Source of the DNA: Rachicladosporium sp. CCFEE 5018
Taxonomy: Eukaryota > Ascomycota > Dothideomycetes > Cladosporiales > Cladosporiaceae
Direction of reading: 5' to 3'
Assembly (NCBI GenBank): GCA_002077045.2
Contig: KZ111141.1
Coordinates: 361,001 to 425,000 of the forward strand
DNA: 64,000 nucleotides
Positions 1 to 10,517 of the stretch are shown here, piece by piece; position 1 is the first letter of the stretch, and the number at the start of each line of letters is the position of its first letter. The position numbers and the translations under genes were made by a program. The notes under the pieces were generated by a model. It was not told the DNA's origin. It did not search any database and saw only the letters and a program-made list of their open reading frames with translations.

Positions 1-1834
1 GTGCATCCCCGTCAAAGGGATCACCGTCTTCCTCATCGCCAGCTGATGCCGGCATAGCAGTCTTATCGCCCTCAAGATACACTGTCAGATGTGTCAGCAG
101 CTGCTCGGTCTCCTGCATTTCCAAGCAAATCATGCACTTACCATGCGGCCTCACAAACCAAGTCAACACAAACGCTACCCCAAAAGTACTCGTCAAACAC
201 ACGAACACAGTCTGCGTGAACTTGCCCACGGTAGCAGCATAAATCGCACTGAAAATCGTCGGCGCCACGACCCTAGCCAACGCATGCAGTAACCCACTCG
301 CCCCAAGCAACTGACCCGTCTGATCAGCAGGGACATGCTTCGTGAGCGCAGACTGCAGCACCGGGCTCCCAATTCCGCCAATAGCCGCCACAGTGCCGGA
401 AAGTATCATCATATTCCCGCTGCGCGCGAGAGTGTAGCCCAGGTAGCCCAAAGTGTCAAACAAAACCGCGACGCGGATGATAGATAAGTCGAAATTATCG
501 CTTCCAGAAGCTTTACTTTGCTTCGGCCCGCCTGGCTTGCCTCGCACAAGTCTCGTGAGCAAAGGCATGACAACCAGCAGGCAGAACACGCGACAGATAT
601 TGACTATACTGATGAACCGCGCGGACTCGAACGTCTTCCAGCCAAACTGGTAGTTCGTGTAGATGATCACTACGGTCATGGAGCCCATGGCGACGCCGAA
701 CATGATCGTGTCGACTGCCGCTAAGACCACAAGGTTCGAGCGGAGGCGGTTGGAAGACCCGGAGCCGGTGGGCCAGAGTACCTTTAGCGGTGCGAAGAGG
801 TTGAAGCTGCGTAGCTGATTGACCCAGTCTAGATTTTCATCCATGTCGCGTTTCGCGATAGCATGCTTCGCTCGTGCGGCGTGCTGGCGTTTCGCTGAGA
901 GCGACTCCGGAACGACGAGAGCAATGAAGCAGATGAAGAAGATGTGCACTGCCAGCAGGATGTAGAAGATAATCACGATCTTGCCCGTCCACTTGACGAT
1001 ATAGCCAGCTAGGATCGGTCCTAGAGCAACGCCGCTGAAGAGACAGCCGTGTATGTAGCCAAACGCCACGTTCCGCTGTGATGCAGGTACAGTATCCGTG
1101 GCGTAGGCGTTCACAATCGCCATGGCGACTATGAATGAGCCGGTCAGGCCGTCCAATGCAGAGCCCAGCAGTAACCACTCAACGCGGAAAGTATCCGGGT
1201 GCAGCGCCGCAATGATAGTGAAGATCTCATTCGCGATCGTGCCAAAACTCGTGATAATTAGAATCTTCTTCCGCCCATACCGATCGCTCAGCGCACCCAA
1301 CCTCGGACTCGTCACAGCTGAGATCAGCCCCGATATCAACCCAATCCACAGCGTGAAGAGCGTGACCTTGCTCGACACCTCCGGAATGCGGCATTGGTCG
1401 TTATTCGAGCCTCCCGTGAAATCCACCGGCACCATCGTGAAACCTGGCTCTGTTGCCGCGCGCTCATCATAGTATTCCTTGCAGACCAACTGCAAGATTA
1501 GATTGATCTTAGGTGACATTGACCCGCCGAACGCCAATGCCATCAGCAGGAAAGGCGCCAGCACCCATATTAGGTTCGGTCGTTTGTGCCATGGTAGGTG
1601 TGCGAAGTCGTCGCCGCCGGACCAGGATTCTTTGCGATTGTCATATTCTCGGGGTAGGAGGGGGGAGTCTTCGCTGGGCTCCTCGTCTTCTGCGGAAGGG
1701 AGTTGGGTAGTAATGGAGAGGTCGTTGCCGCCGTTTACGGGCTTTGTGTCGCCATTGCGTTGTCGCTTCCTGCGTTCTTGCTCCCGTCGCTCCAGGTCCA
1801 TCTCTGTGTCGATCGCATGCTCGGCAGGCTCCAT
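1..1834 (-). CDS. MFS transporter, 3' end outside window
   Basis: Multipass membrane transporter of the major facilitator superfamily; the substrate cannot be told. The start ATG is at 1834 and the frame stays open to the window edge, so the C-terminus is missing. An acidic, charged N-terminal tail with a dileucine-like SPLLPRE segment is followed by hydrophobic helices. The loop after TM2 carries the family signature LSDRYGRKK (motif A), and a central hydrophilic loop divides the two halves. A 60-bp intron (82-141, GTAAGT...CTGAC...ACAG) is a multiple of three and has no stop. It therefore reads through in frame, but splicing restores a cleaner sequence. The family is known for drug/proton antiport or nutrient uptake; assignment to either is inference. 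Confidence 0.85.
   Translation of the reverse strand, partial: MEPAEHAIDTEMDLERREQERRKRQRNGDTKPVNGGNDLSITTQLPSAEDEEPSEDSPLLPREYDNRKESWSGGDDFAHLPWHKRPNLIWVLAPFLLMALAFGGSMSPKINLILQLVCKEYYDERAATEPGFTMVPVDFTGGSNNDQCRIPEVSSKVTLFTLWIGLISGLISAVTSPRLGALSDRYGRKKILIITSFGTIANEIFTIIAALHPDTFRVEWLLLGSALDGLTGSFIVAMAIVNAYATDTVPASQRNVAFGYIHGCLFSGVALGPILAGYIVKWTGKIVIIFYILLAVHIFFICFIALVVPESLSAKRQHAARAKHAIAKRDMDENLDWVNQLRSFNLFAPLKVLWPTGSGSSNRLRSNLVVLAAVDTIMFGVAMGSMTVVIIYTNYQFGWKTFESARFISIVNICRVFCLLVVMPLLTRLVRGKPGGPKQSKASGSDNFDLSIIRVAVLFDTLGYLGYTLARSGNMMILSGTVAAIGGIGSPVLQSALTKHVPADQTGQLLGASGLLHALARVVAPTIFSAIYAATVGKFTQTVFVCLTSTFGVAFVLTWFVRPHGKCMICLEMQETEQLLTHLTVYLEGDKTAMPASAGDEEDGDPFDGDA
82..141 (-). other. in-frame intron of the MFS gene
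   Basis: 60 nt on the minus strand, starting GTAAGTGC and ending CTGACACATCTGACAG. The length is divisible by three and no stop occurs, so a retained intron would add 20 residues near the C-terminus. Confidence 0.7.
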
Positions 1835-2664
1835 CGTTGCGGCCGGATCGTAAATCTCAATGCGCTGACAGGGCTATCGCATGGCTGCTAGGGGATGCTG
1901 ACATGTCTAAACCAAATTACAGGCTGCAGGCATCAAAACAACATCGATACGCAGAAGCAAAGGAGTGTCTGGAATGCGGACATGTAGGCATGCGAGCGCC
2001 ACGTTATCAAGAAAGTAAGCATCATGATCGTATGCGAGGTGCAGCCTTATCTCCGTCCCAAACGCGCGGGTGTGGCTCGTGGGTTTCAAGCCTCCGGTTA
2101 CTTTCGAGAACGTGAAAGGCGCCATGGTAACTCCTTCCTTGCCCTCGTCCGCATACACTCTGCTTCGAATACAATGCCCGGCACAATCTCACCGTTCGAA
2201 AATCAGACTGTGATGCTCTCACGGCGATACTCTCCTGCCCTATGCGGATGACGGAGAGATCTGAGATCTTTAACGCCACACACGGATATCGGGATAACTT
2301 GAACGGAGTACCGACAGCTATCAACCGCCAGCCAACCGTCCCATGCTTTCGCCGACTTGGTGGTCTTCGAAGCCAGCGCCTCGAAGGCCCAACGCATTAG
2401 CCACTGCAAAGATCGCGCACTTCAGACGCGGTTATCTCAGCCTTTGTGTCCGAGCTTCCAAGCTCAATACCTCGTATTTCACATTCGAGATCCGACACAG
2501 TGAGGTGAGGTGCTGTGATTGACGCCAAGCAGTTCGCCGCTGCCCAAAAGTACGGCATTTGTACACAGACCAGACGAAACATCGTCGACACATCTTAGCA
2601 TGAAAATCGCAAAAGAAGACGGCGTGTTAAATTCATTCTACGTTGCCCATGAGGAGACCGCGAA
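1835..2664. other. intergenic, no gene seen
   Basis: Upstream region of the MFS gene on the minus strand and flank of the tRNA. Only short, overlapping open frames without recognisable motifs occur on both strands. No repeat or RNA gene was recognised here. Confidence 0.5.
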
Positions 2665-2736
2665 TACTTTAACGGGGGATCGAACCCCGGACCTTGTCCG
2701 TGTGAAGGACACGTCATACCACTAGACCATTAAAGC
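2665..2736 (-). tRNA. tRNA-Val (anticodon CAC)
   Basis: A 72-nt cloverleaf can be folded by eye on the minus strand. The acceptor is GCTTTAA paired with TTAAAGT (first pair G-U), followed by A73. The D stem is GTC/GAC, the anticodon stem TGTCC/GGACA with loop TTCACAC, and the T stem CGGGG/CCCCG with loop TTCGATC. The loop gives anticodon CAC, which reads GTG (valine); A35 and A73 are as expected for tRNA-Val. The internal A and B box regions for RNA polymerase III are present (TGGTCTAGTGG and GGTTCGATCC). No intron is seen. Confidence 0.9.
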
Positions 2737-3091
2737 CGTATTAGTGGGATACCCGTTCTCATCGTTAATGAAGCATTGATCAAATTCGAAATTGACTGAA
2801 GTGACGACGAAATCTCCTGCCCAGCTGTACAGTTGAAGTCTCAGCCTCTTCTTACGGCCGCATCGACTAGACCGTCAACGGTCACCAAGCCGAATAGCTG
2901 GAGGCAACGTAAGCGTGTAGCAAGCCGATGCAAGCAAGCATAGTTGATCGAGACCAATGTCGCAATCGTCGTGACGAGATGTGATGTGTGATCAGTTAGA
3001 TCTCCAGTTCTGTCACAGCAAGCATATAAGTCGAGCCCAGACGCTGCTCCATCGTCTCGCATCATCTTGCATGTCCTCTCGCCAGGCTTTC
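2737..3091. other. intergenic between tRNA and first small paralogue
   Basis: About 355 bp with no supported gene. It serves as the upstream region of the small gene that starts at 3092 (or 3071). A CATATAAG element lies near 3023, which could act as a TATA-like box. Confidence 0.4.
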
Positions 3092-3469
3092 ATGACTGAG
3101 TCCAAGCCCTCCTCGCCTGATGAGAAACGGCAAGAACCAGAGCTCTCATACTGGTCCCAGTTCAAGGACTTCGTCGCCAATGCATTTAGCTATCGCCCGA
3201 ATCCTGCGGAATCAGAGTCAGAGCAGGAGTACCAGCGGCGATGGAATCTCCATATCTTAGCATCGACGCAGTTCCCAGAAGCGGCAACGCACGCTTCATC
3301 TGTAGGCAGGAGTGAGTTAGCTGAGCATCTTCGACCGCCGATGAGACCAGAGGAACCTCATGCTGAGAGCAGTGCTGAGGTTGAGAAGTCTTCGCGACAA
3401 AGGAAGAGGAGAGTCGTTGGAGGGGGAGATGAGAAGAACGGAGATGTTGAGAAAGCAAAGAAGAAATGA
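3092..3469 (+). CDS. small unknown protein, tandem paralogue 1
   Basis: Encodes about 125 residues from the ATG at 3092; an in-frame ATG at 3071 would add seven. I do not recognise the family. The protein is hydrophilic. A SPDEK-rich start is followed by a segment with LANAF-like (here VANAFSYRP) and EAATHASSVGRSELAEHLRPP motifs, then a Lys/Arg/Glu-rich tail. The same blocks recur in the gene at 3786-4163, so the two are tandem paralogues, and shared motifs in a shared frame argue that both are real genes. The short acidic/basic composition and lack of signal peptide or membrane segment suggest a soluble intracellular protein; function is unknown. Confidence 0.6.
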   Translation: MTESKPSSPDEKRQEPELSYWSQFKDFVANAFSYRPNPAESESEQEYQRRWNLHILASTQFPEAATHASSVGRSELAEHLRPPMRPEEPHAESSAEVEKSSRQRKRRVVGGGDEKNGDVEKAKKK

Positions 3470-3785
3470 GATCCCACTTGGTCGAAATCCAGATAATTGA
3501 CTCTTCATGTGCGGAATCTCGAGCGGTGTCGTCCGATCATGATTTGGATCTCTTGTCTAATGATGTGATGAAGATGAATGCAGCAGCCGGTCGGCAAACG
3601 AGCGATTAGCAACGCCAGAGCAACTATGACACTTGCCAGACCAACTGCATGGATCGTGCAAACCTATGCTCGATCAAGTAAATTTCCATCCCATCCGCCG
3701 CAGCCATAAGCCCTTCACGCAGGCTTCATGCATCGCATCTCTTCTCTTCTTGCCCCTTTCCCCCATATTCCCCCCTCAGCCCTCC
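3470..3785. other. spacer between small paralogues
   Basis: 316 bp with no gene. Pyrimidine-rich tracts (CTTCTCTTCTTGCCCC) lie just upstream of the ATG at 3786, as is common in fungal promoters and 5' leaders. Confidence 0.4.
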
Positions 3786-4163
3786 ATGACCGACCCAAAG
3801 CCCGAATCACCCAAGGAAGACAGCCCGAAACTCCAGTCCTCAAGCTGGTCCCGGAACAAGCTCTCCCTGGCAAACGCATTTACTCCTCGACCCGATTACA
3901 TGCTATCGCGACAGGAGAGGGAGGCCGAGCGAATTGAATGGCGCCGGATATGGGGTGTTAACCAGTATTTTGAGGCGGCGACACATGCAGCCGGGTTAGG
4001 GATAGGTCTGTTCGCTGAGCATCTGCGTCCACCGGAGCAGCCTGGAGAGACTGGCGAAAAAGGCAATCCTGCGGAAGAGAAGACACTGGGACAGAGCAAA
4101 GGGAAGGTCGATGAGAAGGGAAGAAGGAGTAGTGAAGGAGGTGAGAATAGGAGAAGCAGGTAA
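3786..4163 (+). CDS. small unknown protein, tandem paralogue 2
   Basis: Encodes 125 residues from the ATG at 3786; the open frame extends upstream to 3633 but the homology to the neighbour starts here. It matches the product of 3092-3469 along its length: MTDPKPESPKED versus MTESKPSSPDEK, LANAFTPRP versus VANAFSYRP, and YFEAATHAAG...LFAEHLRPPEQPGE versus FPEAATHASS...LAEHLRPPMRPEE. It also ends in a charged Lys/Arg/Glu tail. No known domain was recognised. Both genes have nearly the same length and orientation with a 316-bp spacer, the picture of a local tandem duplication followed by strong divergence. Confidence 0.6.
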   Translation: MTDPKPESPKEDSPKLQSSSWSRNKLSLANAFTPRPDYMLSRQEREAERIEWRRIWGVNQYFEAATHAAGLGIGLFAEHLRPPEQPGETGEKGNPAEEKTLGQSKGKVDEKGRRSSEGGENRRSR

Positions 4164-4405
4164 GATCTGGATCAAGCAGCTGCCAAACAGATAGTTCGAG
4201 TAGGAGTTTGCTACCGCTAGGCTGCCATACTCACAGCTTAGCCTGCTGTCTATCGTGGTCGTCGATAGAGTGCGCTGTCAATTAGCCACGAGGAGCCGGA
4301 TATACTGTAGCTAGCGCTCGTGTAATACGGCTTTTGTCGGCGCCCTGATGCCCAGCGATGTCCTCGTATGCGGTGCATCAGAAGAGTAGGCCACCCCGTG
4401 CCAGC

Positions 4406-7400
4406 TCACTGCCTCGTCAACGGCTTCCCCGACCGTCCAATCATAGCACTCGGCGCCGTACCCTTCGCCGCAGCAGCCGCCTCCTTCCTCGTTGGCTTCT
4501 TGACCGGATTGACCGAATGCAAACGCTTCTGCTCGTCCATCACCATCGTGTTCCTCCAGTCCATGCACCTCTCCTTGGCAGTAATCTCACTCTCCTGTGT
4601 CTGGCGGCGTGTGGCGATGCCCTTCTTCGGCTCCTCCTCGGCCTCAAGTCTACGCGCAGCCTCGTTGTCGTTATAGGACTTGTAAGCGCGCATGTAAGTG
4701 GTGATCTTCTCGCGCCATTCGAAGAATTCCCTACGCAGTTTCTTCTCGCGCTCGCCACGGTCGTCGAGCCAGCCAATCAGGCTGTCGAGCTCGTCGGGAG
4801 TTTCGTAGAAGCCCCATTCGTGCGCGTTAGCCAGCGAAGTCAGGCCCTCTTCCTGCTTCCGACGCTCCGGCACTGTCATGCCCCAGTGAGCCCGATAGAC
4901 TGCTTGCAGATCCTTGGGCAGGTCGATGAAGCCTTCACGCTCGAGATCGTCCGGTCCTTGCACCCAGATGCGGCCATTGGCGTAGCCACGAGTGGAGGTG
5001 CTGCTGCTTGGCAAGCCACCGAATGGCTGTCCATTACGCTCGAACCAGTAGTATCTGTTGCAGAAGCGATCCTTGCCGAGAAGCTTCGTACGCTGAACAT
5101 CAGCCTCACGGAGATCATCATCACAATCCGCGATTCTCGCCTCGAGATCCATGATGCGCTCCTTGAGCAGCTCGCAGTCACGGACAAGGGCCGCGTATTG
5201 CTTCTTCTTCTTCTCTTCCAGCGCAGCAGCTTGCTTCCGCCTCTGCTCCTCAGCATTGCGGCGCGCAGTCTCCTCGTCACGCTTGCGCTTGCGGTCATTG
5301 TTGCTGCGCCTCAGTGATCTATTCGCCGTGGGAGCATCCTCCTCCGGCTCGGAGCTACCGGCGCCATTGGTCGCGATGCTGCCTTCCGTAGTATCCATGA
5401 CAGTGTCGGTATCAGCAGGGATCTNNNNNNNNNNNNNNNNNNNNNNNNNNNNNNNNNNNNNNNNNNNNNNNNNNNNNNNNNNNNNNNNNNNNNNNNNNNN
5501 NNNNNNNNNNNNNNNNNNNNNNNNGGAACTTTTTCAGTGTTTTGGTAGTGACAGACAACAGTGTGATGGCCTGAAGTGCAGCTGTGCGTAGACCGACATC
5601 CATCTGGACAAATCGGGTGCGCACAAGCTCCTTGGGATCTTCCGAAGTTGGTTCGTCGAGGGGAGCAAGGAACGCAAGCACTCTGTCACAGCTCTCCGAT
5701 TGCGATGGGACGCGCGACAGCTGGTAGAGGACAGCTAGGAGGATCATCTGCCAGCCCCCATCCTCCACTTCCCGATGTGCCAGAGCACTCTTCCAGTCGA
5801 AGCCTTGGAGCACTTCCTTGGCTTTGTGTGGTATGAGAGGCTCAGGCGTGGCCTGTTGCGCGTTCTCGACTTGACTGAGTCTACTGCGGGTAGAGCGAGC
5901 CGGAACATCGTCTACTGCAGGTGTTGAAGCTTTGCTCTCATTGGGCGTCGCCTCGGTGGACTCATCAGGCGTCTCATCCTCATTGAGTACAAGTGATCGA
6001 AGTAGCTCCGCCTCAATCGTCCCCTGGGCTGTTACGAGCTGCTTCAGCACAGCGCAGAACATCTCTTCAAGGAGCTCGCATTTGATATCAGCATGCTGAA
6101 AGCGCATGGCAGCAACGAAATCGTCGAAGGTGAAGCTATCCAGCACGTAAACCTCGGCCTGCACATTGAGCGTGTTCCACACCTCAAGCAGAGCGCCAAC
6201 TGTGGACATGTCGATCTCCGGAAGAACCTTTAATGGAGGTCTGACAACACCGTTATTCTTGGGCGAGATGTCGGTGTCTTCGATGGGGTACTTGATGACA
6301 GGCGGGGGAGGTGGGCGCACTGGCATAGATGGCAGCATATACCCAGGGGGTGGACCTGCGCGCTGCGATCCATGCTGCACGACTATCAGTCTCGAGCTGG
6401 ACGTACATGGTGCATTGGAACTTACTGGATGAGGGCCGTGTCCATTGGGCTGACGGCCTCGTGCCTGCTGTTCGAGGCGGAATTGGTGCTGCTCCTCCGG
6501 TGTCATGTTCTTGATCGATCGGCGTTGACGTGGCTTGGGTAGATGGGTCTGTTGTAGCTGTTCAGCATAAGCGCCGAAGCTGCCCGAAGGGTGGTGTGGA
6601 GCGACTAGTGATACGAGATGAAGGAAATTTTGCTGTGAAGGGAATACGCCGGTGGCTTGCACATGCTGCCATGGACCACCTGCAGCCTGTAGTTGTGATT
6701 CAAGCTGCGAAGGATCAGGCTGATGGCGCATAGGTAACATCAGCCTACCCCACCGTGCGTTCTTGTCCGGGTGCTGTTGATTGAGATAAGGAAATGGCAT
6801 ATGTACCTTGAGTAAGCTCTGAGCTTCCTTCATCAGGTGATGCGGGATCTCCATTGGCAGGCGATACCGTAGTGCGAGGTTCTCGTTGACAAGCCAAGGT
6901 GCGCCGTTCCATGCTTCGCGCGCGAGGGACTTCTTGAGGAAAGCGCGGAGGTTGAGCTTGGTGAAGACCTTCCGATCGCGCCGTAGATGCTTGGAGTCCA
7001 GGATCGCCTCTTCAGCGTTGATCTCCTCGATACGGACAAAGTATCGGGAGAAAGCGTGGCGTTGTATCTGACCGTCAGGGCCCTTGATCTGGGGGAATCT
7101 GGCTTTCTCGCGAATCAAGCCAGGCATCGCCTCGGAGTTGTCGAGAGTGACTATCACATGCTCTCCAGGGAAGTACTCGTGCTTGAACTCGTCGTAGATA
7201 ATGTTGACTGATGCAAGTCAGCGATGCTCACTCGGATGGCGCGTAATTGGTCAGCCATACCTAATTCGTCCATGCGGGACGTCGTCGAGAACTGCACTTT
7301 GCGCAGTATGGGCTCGCGAAGCTTGCGAGGGAAGATGTCATCGATAGCTTCGGCGCTGTGATTCTATGAAAACGGTCAGTACATCAAATTGTTGTAGACT

Positions 7401-7853
7401 CGATGGACAAGATGTAAGTTGACATACCTCGGAGGCAATGGCGTCTGCATATGTCAAACCTGACTTGCCATTGACGGCATCTGTGAATTTCTTCTGCTTT
7501 GATGTTAGTCTTGCCAACAGTGGGATTCTATCGTGAGTGGCTTGCCTGATGAAGATAGTCGTATCTGGACTTATGTTAGCATGAACATCAACTGAATCCA
7601 CGGATTGCACAAACCTCTTCAGATACTTCTCGTACTCTGTGAACACCTCGCCAGTCGCGTCCACAACCCATACCTGTACGTGACTTGTCAGCCTGCCCGT
7701 GGCAACGTCCGTTTGAAGTGTCCGTACCTCTGCGGCATCATTGACGATCGGTGGATGTGGGATAAGTGCGACAGGCTTGCGCTTATATAAGACCTGCCAG
7801 GCGTGAGCATGATATCCATCTTGTGCCTCAAGACTACCTCCAGAACATACCAT
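4406..7853 (-). CDS. ITC1: Itc1/Acf1-like subunit of ISWI chromatin remodeller (copy 1, gap inside)
   Basis: Non-catalytic partner of the ISW2-type remodelling ATPase; a nuclear nucleosome-spacing and repression factor. The N-terminus VLYKRKPV and the block VWVVDATGEVFTEYEKYLKR are the WAC (WSTF/Acf1/cbp146) domain. A DDT domain follows (VYVLDSFTFDDFVAAMRF), then WHIM-type segments including KDRFCNRYYWFE, and a basic coiled-coil near the C-terminus. I infer seven exons: 7853-7851 (only the ATG), 7793-7728, 7673-7615, 7564-7546 (19 nt), 7493-7428, 7363-7261 and 7207-4406. A further in-frame intron at 6425-6375 is likely. The intron after the 19-nt exon begins GC, not GT. The 100-N gap at 5425-5524 interrupts the last exon, so the frame across it is not known. 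The 5' part is repeated, truncated, at 38043-38855. Confidence 0.85.
5425..5524. other. assembly gap 1 (100 N)
   Basis: Exactly 100 N inside the ITC1 last exon. The round length marks a placeholder of unknown true size. Sequence on both sides belongs to the same gene (WHIM-type segment on one side, coiled coil on the other), so this scaffold join is supported. Confidence 0.95.
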
Positions 7854-9925
7854 GTTCGCGGCAGCCAAACACGGAGTTGGCCTTGTACTAGAGAGTTCCT
7901 GAGGACCCCAGCGCACCAGCCAATATGTTGGCCAGCTACGCGTATATTTTCGATGATGTTGATGATGGTCTTTCTCGAGTGTGGACTAAGGTGGATGGGT
8001 GTTGGAGTGGTAGAGGAAGTGTTCGAGCAAAGCGCGCGCGCGCAAGGCGGGAGGACCCTGACGCGGTGACGAGGTGAGGGCGCGAGTCAGTGGACGATGA
8101 GGCTCAAGGTGGTACTGGAGCTTGCTGAGCGTGTTGGAGGGTATTGGCGATGTCGAGGATGGAGAGAGGGATGATGGCGGTGAAGTCGAGGTCGGAAGGA
8201 AGAGCGAAGGTTGGCGCTCGTCGCGGGTAGTCATTTTGTGGGGCTTGGGAATGGGAGTAGAGACCTGCGTGGTCTTCGCGGAAGTGCATGGTGGCCAGGG
8301 TTGTGCCACGGGATCGCCCGTCACTATTCCTCCTCCGCTTTTTTGACTACATCAGACTTTCGATATCGCAACAATCAACAGCGGAACTGAGCGCATATAT
8401 GCATGCATATACTTATCGGACTCGGAAGAAGATAGAGAGTAAATCTCTGATATGTCAAAGATATCTCGCGCCTGATATTGACAACGAAGAGATCCTCTCC
8501 CTCAATGTACACCATTCGTCCCAACCCTCCATTGCAGACTTAACCAATTGTCTGCAGAATCGGTACTTCAAAATCGCCTAAGCCCACCCGCGCTTCCCAC
8601 CAAAATCAGAAACGAAAAAGAGAGAACGCATTGAAATGGTCAAGGTCGCATTGAAACCGTATGTATCGATTAGACTCGAGTGATCAGATCTGTTCGTCTA
8701 TATATCCGATGATCGACGTCCAGCTTTGCTCGCATACTGCTGCGTATTCATCAGCCTCGATTTTCAGCGCTGCAGACTGTGATCGCATAACTAGGACATC
8801 GTCTCCACGCTACCCAGTCCTAGAGGTTGTTTGCGGTCTCTCAGGTACTTCCACAATCGCCGGTCACAGGAAGCCGGAGCGAGCACCTACCATGAACGCC
8901 GACAATAGTCAAGCTGGAGAACGCAGAATGTACCGGATGTCTCCAGGAAAGGTCTACGCTCTGGATCAATTACACGCACCAAGGACACCTTCTTCGAATT
9001 CACAGACGACTCTCTACCCGCGTCAGCAGAGGCCAGCGTTGCTCGAAAGGAGTGAAGTCCGCGAAACGTCCGCGTTCACCTTCAACGGATCCCCTCACAG
9101 CTGAGAATCGTTGACCTTTCCGACGGAGAGACCGTCAAACCAAGCGTGTAACGTAAAGTAACCGAAACTAGATCCAAGTCAGCAATGTGAGCCTTCGATC
9201 TTTCGTACTTGGTATCAGGTCATTATTTGCAGATCAGAGTTGCTTGGTGAGTTTATCAACATCACTGTTATGATGGCTGTTCTTATGTTTTGCATAGCAT
9301 CATAGGAAAGGAAAGGGGGTCAGGAAGCAGAGAGCCACATACTTTGTATCTGTACTGGCTCCAGCATAAGCGGTCCTGTATCAGCGGCCAGTCGGTCAGC
9401 ATAAGCGGCTCGATTCGATCGTCCTCCAGACATGTAGGGCCTATGCTTTAGTGATTCCCTTCCTCGGCTCTGCGACAAAGACTGGCTTCAGCAGCGCGGC
9501 CCTTGAGCGACATCTCCTGTCGCGTTAGCCAATACGATAGCGAGGCAGGCTGCTGAGCAATCTATTGTCATAGTCATCGGCGGCTCTCAGCCAGAAGACG
9601 CGCCGCTGAGTCGAGCCCGAGGCACATCTTGCATTTGAAGATGGATTATTTTGAGAAAGATCTATACAAGCGTGAAAAGTGGAAGTCGCACTTCGGAGGA
9701 GCGGAACGTCTCGGGCCGATCGTCCGCACCTAGGGTGGACTTCAGATGATCGCCGCGGTAGATGGTAGGCGTCAGCAACATTGACCTTATTAGACTATGT
9801 AGCGTATCCAGGTAAGCAGCAGCATCTTGTGGTTCGAAATACTACCAGCTTCTTCAACATTCCCGTCTGTTTGTGCCCGATTGTTATTCCGTCTCACTGG
9901 AACAAGGAGCTCTATTAGCACGACC
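7854..9925. other. long intergenic region, copy 1
   Basis: About 2.1 kb upstream of both ITC1 (-) and the small gene (+). The part nearest ITC1 (to about 8330) is very similar to copy 2. A 61-codon minus-strand frame at 8104-8289 has two synonymous differences and one replacement between copies, which is weak support for a small or upstream ORF. From about 8340 to 9160 the copies are much less alike, and the open frames here are not conserved, so I call no gene. Conserved islands return at 9170-9350 and 9685-9830, the latter probably the promoter of the gene at 9926. A CG-alternating run lies at 8032-8042. Confidence 0.5.
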
Positions 9926-10468
9926 ATGGCACCTCAAGCACCACCCCAGCTCGCCCCATTCCTCGATGAGTACAGCTCTCGCCTGCGCATCTCGTCCGCT
10001 TCCAAGATCCTCTGCTTCTCCTCGCCCCTCCAAGACGTCGTCCAACCCTGGTGCTCCTCCAACTTAGACTCCCACTCTCAGCCAGCATCCCTGTCCTCAA
10101 TTCCCTCAACCCAAGCCTTCAACTCTACCTGGTCCGAGCCCGAGAGCCACTATACGCACATTTTCGCGCAGCTATCATCAGACCTCAAGACTTCAGTCAA
10201 AATGCTGAAATTCTTGCATTTCAGTCTGGTGTGGAAAGGGATTGCTGTTGTTTTGCCACCGCAAGCTGGCGAGGGCGAGGTGGGAGGGGAGAAAGTCGAT
10301 CTGGCGAAGCTGATTGAATTGGGTGGGTTCGAGCCGGGGAAGGTGAGGGTTGTTGATGAGGGGAAGGGGGAGGTTGCGTTTGCTATGAGTAAGTCTGCCC
10401 GTATCGTTTGCGTGTCACGTTGGGAACGGGACTGACAGGATGTAGAATGGGATCTCTTGAGCGCGTAG
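9926..10468 (+). CDS. conserved small protein of unknown function (copy 1)
   Basis: Two exons, 9926-10388 and 10446-10468. The 57-bp intron starts GTAAGT and ends GATGTAG, with CTGAC just before. The last exon encodes only KWDLLSA before the stop. The product is about 161 residues, begins MAPQAPPQLAPFLDEYSS and has the blocks KILCFSSPLQDVVQPWCS and LKFLHFSLVWKGIAVVLPPQ. I do not recognise the family. No signal peptide or membrane helix is evident. The start is chosen because copy 2 (40916) has the same Met with a similar protein and different upstream sequence. It converges on HEM15, whose stop lies about 50 bp away. Confidence 0.75.
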
Positions 10469-10517
10469 AACGCGATTTCGCTATAATGTACAAGGCTCAA
10501 TACTTTTACATACTCTT

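Noticed and set aside
4358..5317. Plus-strand 319-codon open frame
   Set aside because: It is antisense to the ITC1 coiled-coil region, has no motif and a leucine-rich composition typical of a reversed Glu/Lys helix.
5412..7157. Frame across gap 1 ending in a stop just after the N's
   Set aside because: The phase across 100 N's is arbitrary. The coiled-coil part beyond the gap is open in another frame and clearly belongs to the same gene.
8032..8042. Alternating CG run as a possible Z-DNA or regulatory element
   Set aside because: Present in both copies but very short; no further evidence.
8661..9104. 147-codon plus-strand open frame in the long intergenic region
   Set aside because: The equivalent place in copy 2 has no similar frame or protein, so it is not under constraint.
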